Below are positions 30,602 through 40,227 of a stretch of DNA of 64,000 nucleotides, in pieces. Position 1 is the stretch's first letter. Every line of letters begins with the position of its first letter. Both the position numbers and the translations under genes were made by a program. Below the pieces are notes generated by a model that did no database searches, was not told the DNA's origin, and saw nothing but the letters and a program-made list of their open reading frames with translations. The DNA comes from Burkholderiales bacterium. GTDB taxonomy: Bacteria > Pseudomonadota > Gammaproteobacteria > Burkholderiales > Burkholderiaceae_C. The stretch spans positions 248,001-312,000 of the forward strand of contig JAUVWL010000001.1 in assembly GCA_030604135.1 (NCBI GenBank), in the 5' to 3' direction.

Positions 30602-33304
30602 ATGACAGCGACCCACGCGCTCGGCATCGACGGAAGCCCCGATACCGATGCCCAGGAAACCCGTGAATGGATGGAGGCGCTGGCCGCCGTCATCGAAAAA
30701 GAGGGTCCGGAGCGCGCCCACTTCCTGCTGGAGCAGCTGCTGGAAGAAGCCCGTCAGAACAGCATCGACCTGCCGTTCTCGGCCAACACCGGCTACGTCA
30801 ATACCATCGAACCGACCGAAGAGGCACGCTGCCCCGGCAACATCGAGATCGAAGAACGCCTGCGCGCCTACATGCGCTGGAACGCCATGGCCATGGTGGT
30901 CAAGGCCAACCGCCACAACCCCGAAGACGGTGGCGACCTGGGCGGTCACATCGGTTCCTTCGCCTCGCTGGCCCACATGTTCGGCGCCGGCTTCAACCAC
31001 TTCTGGCACGCCGAATCCGAAAACCACGGCGGCGACTGCCTGTACATCCAGGGCCACGTGTCGCCCGGTGTCTATGCCCGCGCCTACCTGGAAGGCCGTC
31101 TGACCGAAGAGCAGCTGCTGCATTTCCGCCAGGAAGTGGACGGCAAGGGCCTGTCGAGCTACCCGCACCCCAAGCTGATGCCCGAGTTCTGGCAGTTCCC
31201 CACGGTCTCCATGGGCCTGGGTCCACTGATGGCGATCTACCAGGCGCGTTTCCTGAAGTACCTGCACGCCCGCGGCATCGCCAACACCGAGAACCGCAAG
31301 GTCTGGGTGTTCTGCGGCGACGGTGAAATGGACGAGGTCGAGTCGCTGGGCGCCATCAGCCTGGCGGCGCGCGAAAACCTGGACAACCTGATCTTCGTGG
31401 TGAACTGCAACCTGCAGCGCCTGGACGGCCCGGTGCGCGGCAACGGCAAGATCATCCAGGAGCTTGAAGGCGAGTTCCGCGGCTCCGGCTGGAACGTGAT
31501 CAAGCTGCTGTGGGGCTCCAACTGGGACCCGCTGCTGGCGCGCGACAAGGACGGCGCCCTGCGCAAGATCATGATGGAGACGCTGGATGGCGACTACCAG
31601 GCCTTCAAGGCCAACGACGGCGCCTACGTGCGCAAGCACTTCTTCGGCCGTGACCCCAAGGCGCTGGAGCTGGTGGCGCACATGACCGACGACGAGATCT
31701 GGGCGCTGCGCCGCGGCGGTCACGATCCGCAGAAGGTGTATGCAGCCTACCACAAGGCGGTCAACCACAAGGGCCAGCCGACGGTGCTGCTGATCAAGAC
31801 CGTCAAGGGCTTTGGCATGGGCAAGGCCGGCGAAGGCAAGAACACCGTCCACCAGACCAAGAAGCTGACCGACGAGGACATCAAGTACTTTCGCGATCGC
31901 TTCAACATCCCGATCCCGGACAGCGAACTGCCCAAGATCCCGTTCTACAAGCCCGCTGACGACACGCCGGAAATGCAGTACCTGCACGAGCGCCGCAAGG
32001 CCCTGGGCGGCTACCTGCCCAAGCGCCGCACCAAGGCCGACGAAAGCTTCACCGTGCCCTCGCTGGAAACCTTCAAGGCGGTGCTGGAACCCACTGCCGA
32101 AGGTCGCGAGATCTCCACTACGCAAGCCTATGTGCGCTTCCTGACCCAGCTGCTGCGCGACCAGGCCCTGGGCCCGCGCGTGGTGCCCATCCTGGTGGAC
32201 GAGGCCCGCACCTTCGGCATGGAAGGCCTGTTCCGCCAGGTCGGCATCTACAACCCTGCGGGCCAGCAGTACACCCCGGTCGACAAGGACCAGGTCATGT
32301 ACTACAAGGAAGACAAGGCCGGCCAGATCCTGCAGGAAGGCATCAACGAAGCCGGCGGCATGAGCAGCTGGATTGCGGCAGCCACCTCGTACAGCACCAG
32401 CAACCGCATCATGGTGCCGTTCTACGTGTACTACTCGATGTTCGGTTTCCAGCGCATCGGCGACCTGGCCTGGGCCGCCGGCGACATGCAGGCGCGTGGC
32501 TTCCTGCTGGGCGGCACTTCAGGCCGGACCACGCTCAACGGCGAGGGCCTGCAGCACGAAGACGGCCACAGCCACATCCTGGCCGGCACGATCCCGAACT
32601 GCATCAGCTACGACCCGACCTTCGCGCACGAAGTCGGTGTCATCCTGCACCACGGCCTCAAGCGTATGGTGGAGAAACAGGACAACGTCTTCTACTACCT
32701 GACGCTACTGAACGAAAACTACGCCATGCCCGGCCTGACGCCCGGCACGGAAGAGCAGATCATCAAGGGCATGTACCTGTGCAAGCCCGGCGCCGAGGGT
32801 GACAAGCGCGTGCAGCTGCTGGGCTCCGGCACCATCCTGCGCGAGAGCATTGCGGCGCAGGCCCTGCTGGCCACCGACTGGGGTGTGCAGGCCGACGTGT
32901 GGAGCTGCCCGAGCTTCAACGAACTGACCCGCGACGGCCAGGACTGCGAGCGCTTCAACCTGCTGCACCCGACCGAAAAGCAGCGGGTGCCCTTCGTGGC
33001 GCAGCAGCTGGAAAAGCACGCTGGCCCGGTGGTCGCTTCCACCGACTACATGAAGAACTACGCCGAGCAGATCCGCCCCTTCATCCCCAAGGGCCGCGAA
33101 TACAAAGTGCTGGGCACCGACGGTTTCGGCCGCAGCGACTTCCGCAGCAAACTGCGCGAGCACTTCGAGATCAACCGCCACTACATCGTGGTCGCCGCCC
33201 TGCGCGCGCTGGCCGACGAGGGCAAGCTGCCGCTGGCCAAGGTGGCCGAGGCGATCAAGAAGTACGGCATCAAGACCGAAAAAGTGAATCCCCTTTACGC
33301 CTGA
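30602..33304 (+). CDS. aceE: pyruvate dehydrogenase E1 component (homodimeric)
   Basis: Thiamine-diphosphate enzyme that decarboxylates pyruvate and reductively acetylates the lipoyl groups of AceF. The protein has 900 residues (E. coli 887). The N-terminal region [20 protein letters not shown] matches homodimeric AceE. The ThDP motif [13 protein letters not shown] through [20 protein letters not shown] is present, as are [20 protein letters not shown] and HGHSH-like [15 protein letters not shown] chose the ATG at 30602 with AGGAGA upstream. aceF follows after 17 bp. High GC3 indicates strong expression. It is transcribed divergently from a two-component system. Confidence 0.98.
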   Translation: MTATHALGIDGSPDTDAQETREWMEALAAVIEKEGPERAHFLLEQLLEEARQNSIDLPFSANTGYVNTIEPTEEARCPGNIEIEERLRAYMRWNAMAMVVKANRHNPEDGGDLGGHIGSFASLAHMFGAGFNHFWHAESENHGGDCLYIQGHVSPGVYARAYLEGRLTEEQLLHFRQEVDGKGLSSYPHPKLMPEFWQFPTVSMGLGPLMAIYQARFLKYLHARGIANTENRKVWVFCGDGEMDEVESLGAISLAARENLDNLIFVVNCNLQRLDGPVRGNGKIIQELEGEFRGSGWNVIKLLWGSNWDPLLARDKDGALRKIMMETLDGDYQAFKANDGAYVRKHFFGRDPKALELVAHMTDDEIWALRRGGHDPQKVYAAYHKAVNHKGQPTVLLIKTVKGFGMGKAGEGKNTVHQTKKLTDEDIKYFRDRFNIPIPDSELPKIPFYKPADDTPEMQYLHERRKALGGYLPKRRTKADESFTVPSLETFKAVLEPTAEGREISTTQAYVRFLTQLLRDQALGPRVVPILVDEARTFGMEGLFRQVGIYNPAGQQYTPVDKDQVMYYKEDKAGQILQEGINEAGGMSSWIAAATSYSTSNRIMVPFYVYYSMFGFQRIGDLAWAAGDMQARGFLLGGTSGRTTLNGEGLQHEDGHSHILAGTIPNCISYDPTFAHEVGVILHHGLKRMVEKQDNVFYYLTLLNENYAMPGLTPGTEEQIIKGMYLCKPGAEGDKRVQLLGSGTILRESIAAQALLATDWGVQADVWSCPSFNELTRDGQDCERFNLLHPTEKQRVPFVAQQLEKHAGPVVASTDYMKNYAEQIRPFIPKGREYKVLGTDGFGRSDFRSKLREHFEINRHYIVVAALRALADEGKLPLAKVAEAIKKYGIKTEKVNPLYA

Positions 33305-33321
33305 TCAACCGGAGACAAAAC

Positions 33322-34980
33322 ATGGCACTGGTAGAAGTGAAGGTCCCGGACATCGGCGACTTCGACGAAGTGGCGGTCATCGAACTGCTGGTCAAGGTGG
33401 GCGACACGGTCAAGGCCGAGCAGTCGCTGATCACGGTCGAGAGCGACAAGGCCTCGATGGAGATCCCGTCGAGCACGGCGGGCGTGGTCAAGGAACTCAA
33501 GGTCAAACTGGGTGACAAGGTCAGCGAGGGTTCGGTCGTGCTGGTGGTGGAAGCCGCTGGCGAGGCGGCCGCGCCGGTTCCTGCTGAGGCGCCTGCCGCC
33601 GCTGCACCGGCTCCGGCCCCTGCGGCAGCCCCGGTGGCTGCTCCGGCCGCAGCGCCTGCTGCGGCGGGCCCGGTCGAAGTGCGCGTGCCCGACATCGGCG
33701 ACTTCAAGGACGTCGCCGTCATCGAGGTGTTCGTCAAGCCCGGCGACGCCATCAAGGTCGAGCAGAGCCTGATCACGGTCGAGTCCGACAAGGCCTCGAT
33801 GGAGATCCCGTCCTCGCACGCCGGCGTGCTCAAGGAGCTCAAGGTCAAGGTCGGCGACAAGGTCAACATCGGTGACCTGCTGGCGGTTCTGGAAGGTGCC
33901 GCTGGCGCTGCCGCGCCGGCACCGGCCGCGGCCGCTCCGGTGGCTGCGCCCGCTGCGGCGCCCGCTGCCGTGGCCACTCCGGTCGCTGCGGCGTATGCAC
34001 CCGCCGCTGCCGCCGCGCCGGCCCACAACCCCACCGCCACCCCGGCGCTGGGCCTGCCGCACGCATCGCCCTCGGTGCGCAAGTTCGCCCGCGAACTGGG
34101 CGTGCCGCTGGACGAGGTCAAGGGCTCGGGCCCCAAGGGCCGCATCACTGCCGAAGACATCCAGTCCTTCACCAAGTCGGTCATGGCCGGCAGCCTGCAG
34201 ACCAAGGCGCAGGCGGCCAAGGCTCCGGCCGGCGGTGGTGGCTCCGAGCTGGGCCTGATCCCCTGGCCCAAGGTGGACTTCGCCAAGTTCGGCCCCATCG
34301 AGCGCAAGGAGCTGGGCCGCATCAAGAAGATCAGCGGCGCCAACCTGTTGCGCAACGCCGTGATGATCCCGGCCGTCACCAACCACGACGACGCCGACAT
34401 CACCGACCTCGAAGCCTTCCGCGTGGCGACCAACAAGGAAAACGAGAAGAGCGGCGTCAAGGTCACGATGCTGGCCTTCCTGATCAAGGCGTCGGTCGCC
34501 GCGCTCAAGAAGTTCCCCGAGTTCAACAGCTCGCTGGACGGTGATTCGCTGGTCTACAAGAACTACTGGCACATCGGTTTCGCGGCCGACACGCCCAACG
34601 GCCTGGTCGTGCCGGTCATCAAGGACGCGGACAAGAAGGGCGTGCTGCAGATCAGCCAGGAAATGAGTGAGCTGGCCAAGAAGGCGCGCGACGGCAAGCT
34701 GGGGCCGGCCGACATGTCCGGCGCCACCTTCACGATCTCATCGCTCGGCGGCATCGGCGGCCGTTATTTCACGCCCATCATCAACGCACCCGAAGTCGCC
34801 ATCCTGGGCGTCTGCAAGAGCCAGATGGAACCGGTGTGGGACGGCAAGCAGTTTGTGCCGCGCCTGATGCTGCCGCTGAGCCTGACGTGGGACCACCGCG
34901 TGATCGACGGCGCTGCGGCTGCGCGCTTCAACGCGTACCTCGGCCAGATCCTGAGCGACTTCCGTCGCGTGCTGCTCTAA
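33322..34980 (+). CDS. aceF: pyruvate dehydrogenase E2, dihydrolipoyl acetyltransferase
   Basis: Core of the pyruvate dehydrogenase complex; passes acetyl groups to CoA. It has 552 residues: lipoyl domain 1 (about 1-77, lipoyl Lys43 in [10 protein letters not shown]), an Ala/Pro linker, lipoyl domain 2 (about 118-192, Lys157), a second Ala/Pro linker, the E1/E3-binding domain (about 249-283: [20 protein letters not shown]), and the catalytic domain (about 320-552) with [14 protein letters not shown], active-site His at about 525. GGAGA precedes the ATG. The two lipoyl domains and the one in the next gene are very similar, indicating domain duplication. Confidence 0.98.
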   Translation: MALVEVKVPDIGDFDEVAVIELLVKVGDTVKAEQSLITVESDKASMEIPSSTAGVVKELKVKLGDKVSEGSVVLVVEAAGEAAAPVPAEAPAAAAPAPAPAAAPVAAPAAAPAAAGPVEVRVPDIGDFKDVAVIEVFVKPGDAIKVEQSLITVESDKASMEIPSSHAGVLKELKVKVGDKVNIGDLLAVLEGAAGAAAPAPAAAAPVAAPAAAPAAVATPVAAAYAPAAAAAPAHNPTATPALGLPHASPSVRKFARELGVPLDEVKGSGPKGRITAEDIQSFTKSVMAGSLQTKAQAAKAPAGGGGSELGLIPWPKVDFAKFGPIERKELGRIKKISGANLLRNAVMIPAVTNHDDADITDLEAFRVATNKENEKSGVKVTMLAFLIKASVAALKKFPEFNSSLDGDSLVYKNYWHIGFAADTPNGLVVPVIKDADKKGVLQISQEMSELAKKARDGKLGPADMSGATFTISSLGGIGGRYFTPIINAPEVAILGVCKSQMEPVWDGKQFVPRLMLPLSLTWDHRVIDGAAAARFNAYLGQILSDFRRVLL

Positions 34981-34995
34981 GAAGGGACCCTGAAC

Positions 34996-36819
34996 ATGGC
35001 ACTCATGGACATCAAGGTTCCCGACATCGGTGATTTCGACGAGGTCGCGGTCATCGAACTGCTGGTCAAGCCCGGCGACACCGTCAAAGCCGAGCAGAGC
35101 CTCATCACCGTCGAGTCCGACAAGGCCTCGATGGAGATTCCCTCGTCGCACGCCGGTGTGGTGAAAGAGCTCAAGGTCAAGCTGGGCGACAAGGTCAGCG
35201 AAGGCTCGGTGGTGCTGGTGTTGGACGCAGAGGGCGCCGCGGCGGCTCCCGCACCGGCCGCGGCACCCGCGCCTGCAGCCGCACCCGCTGCGACCCCGGC
35301 CGCTGCGCCGGTCGTGGCCCCCACGACCGCCAGCTTCGGCGGCTCGGCCGACATCGAATGCGACGTGCTCGTGCTCGGTGCCGGCCCTGGCGGTTACTCG
35401 GCCGCCTTCCGCGCCGCCGATCTCGGGCTGAAGGTCGTCATCGTCGAGCGCTACGCCCAGCTGGGCGGCGTCTGCCTCAACGTGGGCTGCATCCCGTCCA
35501 AGGCCCTGCTGCACGTGGCCGCGGTGATGGACGAAGTGAGCCACATGGCGGGCCTGGGCGTCGAGTTCGGCCAGCCTACGGTCAGCGTGGACAAGCTGCG
35601 CGCCCACAAGGAAAAGGTCATCGGCAAGCTCACTGGCGGCCTGGCCGCTATGGCCAAGATGCGCAAGGTCACCACCGTGCGCGGCTATGGTGCTTTTGTC
35701 GGCTCGAACCATGTCGAGGTCGAGGAGACCACCGGCACGGGCCAGGACAAGACGGGCAGCAAGAAGGTCGTGGCCTTCAAGCGCGCGATCATTGCCGCCG
35801 GCTCGCAGGCGGTCCGCCTGCCGTTCTTCCCGCAGGATGAGCGCATCGTGGACTCGACCGGCGCGCTGGCACTCAAGGGCGTACCCAAGAAGATGCTCAT
35901 CGTCGGCGGCGGCATCATCGGTCTGGAAATGGGCACGGTCTACAGCACGCTGGGCGCTCGCCTGGACGTGGTCGAGATGCTGGACGGCCTGATGCAGGGC
36001 GCCGACCGCGACCTGGTCAAGGTCTGGGAGAAGATGAACAAGGGCCGCTTCGACAACATCATGTTGAAGACCAAGACCGTGGGCGCCACGGCCACGCCCG
36101 AGGGCATCAAGGTGCAGTTCGAGGGCCTGGACGGCACGAAGAGCGAAGGCACCTACGACCTGGTGCTGCAGGCGGTGGGCCGTACGCCCAACGGCAGGAA
36201 GATCGCCGCCGACAAGGCTGGCGTGGCGGTGACCGATCGCGGCTTCATCAACGTCGACATCCAGATGCGCACCAACGTGCCACACATCTTCGCCATCGGC
36301 GACATCGTGGGTCAGCCCATGCTGGCGCACAAGGCGGTGCACGAGGCGCACGTGGCGGCGGAAGTGATCGCCGGTGAACTGCAGGGCAACAAGGAACTGG
36401 CCGCAGCCGCCTTCAACGCCCGCGTGATCCCCAGCGTGGCCTACACCGACCCTGAGGTGGCCTGGGTGGGCCTGACCGAGGACCAGGCCAAGGCCCAGGG
36501 CATCAAGGTCAGGAAGGGCCTGTTCCCCTGGACGGCCTCGGGCCGCGCCATCGCCAACGGTCGCGACGAAGGCTTCACCAAGCTGCTGTTCGATGATTCG
36601 CCCGAAGCCCACGGCCACGGCAAGATCCTGGGCGGCGGCATCGTGGGCACCCATGCCGGGGACATGATCGGCGAGATCGCACTGGCCATCGAGATGGGCG
36701 CCGACGCGGTGGACATCGGCAAGACCATCCACCCGCACCCCACGCTGGGCGAGAGCATCGGCATGGCGGCGGAGGTGGCGCATGGGTCTTGCACCGATTT
36801 GCCGCCGCAGAAGAAATAG
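34996..36819 (+). CDS. lpdA: dihydrolipoyl dehydrogenase (E3) with N-terminal lipoyl domain
   Basis: FAD enzyme reoxidising dihydrolipoyl groups of AceF with NAD+. It has 607 residues, about 130 more than a standard E3, because of a fused lipoyl domain (about 1-77, Lys43 in [10 protein letters not shown]) and an Ala/Pro linker (about 80-112). E3 proper begins near 118 ([20 protein letters not shown]) with the redox pair Cys160 and Cys165 in [13 protein letters not shown], then the NAD-binding [27 protein letters not shown] and the C-terminal HPHPTLGES. Lipoyl-E3 fusions are known in Neisseria and Ralstonia pyruvate dehydrogenase operons. It is 15 bp from aceF and ends at a terminator. Confidence 0.97.
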   Translation: MALMDIKVPDIGDFDEVAVIELLVKPGDTVKAEQSLITVESDKASMEIPSSHAGVVKELKVKLGDKVSEGSVVLVLDAEGAAAAPAPAAAPAPAAAPAATPAAAPVVAPTTASFGGSADIECDVLVLGAGPGGYSAAFRAADLGLKVVIVERYAQLGGVCLNVGCIPSKALLHVAAVMDEVSHMAGLGVEFGQPTVSVDKLRAHKEKVIGKLTGGLAAMAKMRKVTTVRGYGAFVGSNHVEVEETTGTGQDKTGSKKVVAFKRAIIAAGSQAVRLPFFPQDERIVDSTGALALKGVPKKMLIVGGGIIGLEMGTVYSTLGARLDVVEMLDGLMQGADRDLVKVWEKMNKGRFDNIMLKTKTVGATATPEGIKVQFEGLDGTKSEGTYDLVLQAVGRTPNGRKIAADKAGVAVTDRGFINVDIQMRTNVPHIFAIGDIVGQPMLAHKAVHEAHVAAEVIAGELQGNKELAAAAFNARVIPSVAYTDPEVAWVGLTEDQAKAQGIKVRKGLFPWTASGRAIANGRDEGFTKLLFDDSPEAHGHGKILGGGIVGTHAGDMIGEIALAIEMGADAVDIGKTIHPHPTLGESIGMAAEVAHGSCTDLPPQKK

Positions 36820-36838
36820 ATCGGCCCAGCCCCACGAA

Positions 36839-36870
36839 AGCCCCGGATGGAAAACCTGCCGGGGCTTTTG
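36839..36870 (+). terminator. aceE-aceF-lpdA operon terminator
   Basis: AGCCCCGG (36839-36846) pairs with CCGGGGCT (36859-36866) around a 12-base loop, followed by TTTTGCTTG-like sequence. It stands 20 bp after the lpdA stop. Confidence 0.75.
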
Positions 36871-36961
36871 CTTGACTGTCGCCAATTTGAACCTGGATCC
36901 GGCATTCGGGTCACTTGATCGGAGGCGCTATGCCTTCACCCGGTCGGCGATTCCTTTGGCG

Positions 36962-36986
36962 GGTTGATTGATCATATAAATCAACC
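36962..36986. promoter_or_regulatory. candidate operator upstream of msrP
   Basis: Perfect inverted repeat GGTTGATT / AATCAACC with a nine-base AT-rich spacer (GATCATATA). It lies 102 bp upstream of the msrP GTG and beyond the lpdA terminator. It has no T run, so it is unlikely to be a terminator. The AT-rich centre could overlap a -10. The regulator is unknown. Confidence 0.45.
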
Positions 36987-37088
36987 ACTTGCGTTCTCAG
37001 TCGAGCAGCTTGCCGCCGGATCTGGGTTGAGCGTCTGGTTATTGGTTTTGTGCCAAACTGACCAGCAACACGTTTCAGGAGCCTTGCC

Positions 37089-38081
37089 GTGATCATTCGC
37101 AACCCCCAATCCGGATTCGTTCACCCCCTGGCCAGCGACATCACCTCCAGGCAAGCCTACCTGAACCGGCGCCGCTGGATGCTCTCCATGGCGGCCGGTG
37201 CCACGGTAGCAGGCGCCATGGCCTGGGTGCCACAGGCCCGTGCTGCCACCCGGGGGCCCGGTGTGCTGGCCCGTCTTCCCGGTGGCGAGAGTGCCGTCGC
37301 AGGGGCTCGCACCATTGAAAAGCCCACGCCGTACAAGGACGCGACGACCTACAACAATTTCTACGAGTTCGGCATGGACAAGTCCGATCCGGCCCGCCAT
37401 GCGCATCGCATGAAAGTCCGCCCCTGGACCGTGAGCGTGGAAGGCCTGGTGGGCAAACCGCGGGTGTTCGACCTGGAAGACCTGCTCAGGCTTGCCCCCA
37501 TGGAGGAGCGCATCTACCGCATGCGCTGTGTCGAGGGTTGGTCGATGGTGATCCCCTGGGTGGGCTACTCGCTGTCCCATCTCATCGAGGCGGTGCAGCC
37601 GCTGGGCAGCGCAAAGTACATCGAGTTTCACACCCTGGTCGACCCGGACACCATGCCGGGTGTGCGCGCCCGTGTGCTGGAATGGCCTTATGTGGAGGGG
37701 CTTCGAATGGATGAAGCGCGCCATCCCTTGACCTTGCTGACCTTGGGGATGTATGGCGAAGTGCTGCCCAACCAGAACGGGGCGCCGGTGCGCATGGTCA
37801 TCCCCTGGAAGTATGGCTTCAAGAACGGCAAGTCGGTGGTGCGCATCCGGTTTGTGGAGCAGCAACCCGCCACATCCTGGGCGAAGTCGGCGCCCGATGA
37901 GTACGGCTTCTACTCCAACGTCAACCCCGACGTGCACCACCCGCGCTGGAGCCAGGCCACCGAGCGGCGCATCGGGGAGGGTGGTCTGAACGCCCGACGG
38001 CTCAAGACACAGCTGTTCAATGGCTACGAGCCTCAGGTGGGGCAGTTGTACACGGGCATGGATTTGCGCCGCTTCTTTTGA
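37089..38081 (+). CDS. msrP: protein-methionine-sulfoxide reductase catalytic subunit MsrP
   Basis: Periplasmic molybdopterin enzyme repairing oxidised methionines in envelope proteins, with electrons from MsrQ. It has 330 residues from a GTG start preceded by CAGGAG. The twin-arginine signal ([21 protein letters not shown] at about 27-29) indicates Tat export, with cleavage after about QARA. The molybdenum ligand Cys is about residue 147 in [20 protein letters not shown]. Sulfite-oxidase-fold motifs such as [15 protein letters not shown], and [14 protein letters not shown], follow. The stop overlaps the proposed msrQ start (TTGA). Confidence 0.95.
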   Translation: MIIRNPQSGFVHPLASDITSRQAYLNRRRWMLSMAAGATVAGAMAWVPQARAATRGPGVLARLPGGESAVAGARTIEKPTPYKDATTYNNFYEFGMDKSDPARHAHRMKVRPWTVSVEGLVGKPRVFDLEDLLRLAPMEERIYRMRCVEGWSMVIPWVGYSLSHLIEAVQPLGSAKYIEFHTLVDPDTMPGVRARVLEWPYVEGLRMDEARHPLTLLTLGMYGEVLPNQNGAPVRMVIPWKYGFKNGKSVVRIRFVEQQPATSWAKSAPDEYGFYSNVNPDVHHPRWSQATERRIGEGGLNARRLKTQLFNGYEPQVGQLYTGMDLRRFF

Positions 38082-38716
38082 CGGTGAAGCCGGTCCACGT
38101 CCGGAGGCTCAAGTGGCTGGCGCTGGTCGCCGCCGGTGTGCCTGCGGCCTGGCTCTGGTTCGCCGCCCTGACCGACCGCCTTGGTGCCAACCCGGCCGAA
38201 GCCCTGATCCGGGGGCTGGGCGAATGGACACTGATCCTGTTGTGCCTGACCCTGTCCGTCACACCCTTGCGCCAATGGACAGGCCGGGCCGAGTGGGCCA
38301 TGCTGCGCCGCGGACTGGGGCTGTGGAGTTTCGTCTACGCCCTGCAGCATTTTGTGACCTACCTGTGGCTGGACATGGAGTGGAGTCCTGCGCAGGTCTG
38401 GGTCGACGTGTTGCAGCGGCCCTTCATCCTGGTCGGGAGTCTGGCACTGGCGCTCATGCTCCCATTGGTAGCCACCTCGTTCAACTGGGCCGTGAAGCAA
38501 CTCGGTGCTGCGCGCTGGAAGCGCTTGCACCTGAGCGTACACGCCATCGCGGCGCTGGCGCTGCTGCATTTCTTTTGGATGCGCAGTGGCAAGAACGATT
38601 ATGCGGATGTCCTCAGCTTCTCCATCGTGGTGGTTGTGTTGTGGGCATTGCGCGTGCTACACTGGTGGAGGAACCGTTTGCGCCGTACAGCCAAAAAGGC
38701 GTTGACGGAACATTGA
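38078..38716 (+). CDS. msrQ: heme-binding membrane subunit MsrQ
   Basis: Integral-membrane b-type haem protein passing electrons from the cytoplasmic side to MsrP. It has 212 residues with about six hydrophobic segments (for example [10 protein letters not shown]-like, [20 protein letters not shown], and [17 protein letters not shown] with putative haem-ligand His). The frame opens with TTG at 38078 overlapping the msrP stop; a GTG at 38084 is an equally good start. The partner gene immediately upstream makes the assignment firm. It converges on the NlpC/P60 gene. Confidence 0.92.
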   Translation: MTVKPVHVRRLKWLALVAAGVPAAWLWFAALTDRLGANPAEALIRGLGEWTLILLCLTLSVTPLRQWTGRAEWAMLRRGLGLWSFVYALQHFVTYLWLDMEWSPAQVWVDVLQRPFILVGSLALALMLPLVATSFNWAVKQLGAARWKRLHLSVHAIAALALLHFFWMRSGKNDYADVLSFSIVVVVLWALRVLHWWRNRLRRTAKKALTEH

Positions 38717-38722
38717 GGTTCC

Positions 38723-38755
38723 GCCATCACGGAGGTAGTGGATCAGCGTGATGGC
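38723..38755. terminator. inverted repeat at the convergent msrQ / NlpC-P60 3' ends
   Basis: GCCATCACG (38723-38731) and CGTGATGGC (38747-38755) form a perfect nine-base stem with a 15-base loop. The right arm lies in the last codons of the minus-strand gene. There is no T run on either side, so a terminator role is uncertain. Confidence 0.35.
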
Positions 38756-39300
38756 ATCGTTTCGCCGGGCAGCACGCGGCGAGCGCCGTTGAAGCGTGTT
38801 TTCCAGTACGACGTGCGCATGTCCTCCACGCGCACCTGTGCACCGGCGCGTGGTGCGTGAATGAAACGGCCTTCGCCCACATAGATACCCACATGACTGA
38901 AGGCGCGTCGCATGGTGTTGAAAAACACGAGGTCTCCGGGCCTGAGCTCCTGCCGCTCGATGGGTTGGGTTGCAGCGGCCTGTTCGACCGCCCGGCGGGG
39001 AAGCACCTTGCCCACCGATTGCTCGAACACGAGCCGGACAAACCCGCTGCAGTCCAGACCGGTTTCGTGCGAGTCGCCGCCAAATCGGTAGGGTACACCC
39101 AGAAACCCCATGGCTGAAATAACCAGGCTGGACGCCGCACCACCGACGGCGTCGCGGGTATCGAGCACCTGATCATGAATTCGGGCCATCAGGCCGTTGC
39201 CATGGGCGCTGGTAGAGGTCGGGTCTGCGGTGTCCGGTGCCGGGAAGGCCATCGCCTGACCCGCCAGCACGAGAACAGGCACCCATGTATACCTATGCAT
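38743..39300 (-). CDS. NlpC/P60-family (C40) peptidoglycan endopeptidase
   Basis: Secreted cell-wall hydrolase, 185 residues, probably cutting peptidoglycan stem peptides. A short signal peptide (VPVLVLAGQAMA, about 7-18) is followed by a variable linker and the NlpC/P60 domain (about 60-180). The catalytic triad is visible: Cys84 in GLDCSGFVRLVF, His136 in FSHVGIYVG, and a second His at about 148 in FIHAPRAG. The fold's YRFGGDSHETGLDC and RPGDLVFF motifs are also present. It could alternatively be grouped with the Spr (MepS) type. A good promoter ends so close to the ATG that the mRNA may be leaderless. Confidence 0.92.
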   Translation of the reverse strand: MHRYTWVPVLVLAGQAMAFPAPDTADPTSTSAHGNGLMARIHDQVLDTRDAVGGAASSLVISAMGFLGVPYRFGGDSHETGLDCSGFVRLVFEQSVGKVLPRRAVEQAAATQPIERQELRPGDLVFFNTMRRAFSHVGIYVGEGRFIHAPRAGAQVRVEDMRTSYWKTRFNGARRVLPGETMPSR

Positions 39301-39306
39301 GCAGCG

Positions 39307-39335
39307 AGGTTATCTTGCTCCGGTTCACAAGTCAA
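39307..39335 (-). promoter_or_regulatory. promoter of the NlpC/P60 gene
   Basis: On the minus strand TTGACT (39335-39330), a 17-bp spacer and TAACCT (39312-39307) form a sigma-70-like promoter. The -10 ends six bases before the ATG at 39300, so transcription should begin at or within a base or two of the start codon. Confidence 0.6.
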
Positions 39336-39479
39336 TGCCACTGTGCAGTGCAAGCGTTTGATTTTTCGGGGTTTTTCGTTGGTGCTTGGCGTAGCCTATG
39401 GAAGTTGGACAGGGCCTGGAGTTCACTGCGTCCTGCTGCGAGAATCGGTCTGCTGCGTGAAAACATAAACAGGATTCCC

Positions 39480-40082
39480 ATGTTGCTAGACGTCTCTGAA
39501 TGCCAGCTGGTGCTGGTGGATTACCAGGCCCGGTTGATGCCCGCCATCCATGAGGGCCCGCAGGTGCTGGCCAATGCCGTTCGTCTCGCCCGGATGGCCC
39601 GACTGCTTGGGGTGCCCGTCTGGGGCACCGAGCAGAATCCACAGAAGCTGGGTGCCAACGACGCGTCCTTGCGCGAACTCTGTCAACGAACCCTTTCCAA
39701 GATGCATTTCAGCGCAGTGGCCGACGGACTGGCTGAATGCCTGCGCCCCCCGGCGCGAGGGGCAAGTGGCAATGCCCGAAGTCTGCCCAAGCACCTTCAA
39801 AAATCCACACCTGCGGCGGCCGAGCGAGCCACGCTGGTGGTGGCAGGATGCGAAGCCCATGTCTGTCTCTTGCAGACGGCTTTGGAGTTGATCGAGCAGG
39901 AGTTTGACGTCTGGGTGGTCACCGATGCCTGCGGGTCCCGCACCGAACGCAACCGGGATGCTGCGTTTGACCGGTTGGCGGCTGCCGGTGCCGAATTGCT
40001 GACGACCGAAATGGTGGCGTTCGAATGGCTGAGAACGGCTGGGCACCCCCTGTTCCGAGAAGTCCACGCGCTGATCAAATGA
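39480..40082 (+). CDS. isochorismatase-family cysteine hydrolase
   Basis: Alpha/beta hydrolase of the isochorismatase-like family, 200 residues; substrate unknown. The triad is visible: Asp14 in LVLVDYQARLMP, Lys at about 74 in LSKMHFSA, and the nucleophile Cys129 in VVAGCEAHVCLLQTAL. The stretch at about 91-113 (PPARGASGNARSLPKHLQKS) is a loop with no obvious family counterpart. The ATG at 39480 has AGGA upstream and gives the expected N-terminus; upstream in-frame residues are unlike the family. It is divergent from the NlpC gene and precedes prpE by 145 bp. Nicotinamidase or a ycaC-like hydrolase are possible alternatives. Confidence 0.85.
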   Translation: MLLDVSECQLVLVDYQARLMPAIHEGPQVLANAVRLARMARLLGVPVWGTEQNPQKLGANDASLRELCQRTLSKMHFSAVADGLAECLRPPARGASGNARSLPKHLQKSTPAAAERATLVVAGCEAHVCLLQTALELIEQEFDVWVVTDACGSRTERNRDAAFDRLAAAGAELLTTEMVAFEWLRTAGHPLFREVHALIK

Positions 40083-40152
40083 CAGGGCGTTCAAGTTCAC
40101 CAGCACGGCTTGTGGGCTGACCAGGCACCTGTCAGCAAGCCGCAAGTCTGAT

Positions 40153-40168
40153 ATTCATAATTATGAAT
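40153..40168. promoter_or_regulatory. candidate operator upstream of prpE
   Basis: ATTCATAATTATGAAT is a perfect 16-bp palindrome. With one-base bulge allowance, TCTGA/TCAGA extends both arms. It lies 60 bp before the prpE ATG in an AT-rich island and contains a CATAAT that could act as -10. A TTGACA at 40174-40179 has no matching -10 downstream. Confidence 0.55.
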
Positions 40169-40227
40169 TCAGATTGACAGGGCTGCTTCAGGCTCTGCCG
40201 GAGTGCTTTTTCCTTCAGGAGACATTC

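Noticed and set aside
30572-32125. 517-codon frame antisense to aceE
   Set aside because: Shadow of a highly biased gene; it would also occupy the aceE start region.
34738-36885. 715-codon frame antisense to lpdA
   Set aside because: Same GC3 effect; the sense strand encodes an unmistakable lipoyl-E3 fusion.
40174-40179. TTGACA as the prpE -35
   Set aside because: No -10-like hexamer exists 16-18 bp downstream; the sequence there is GC-rich.
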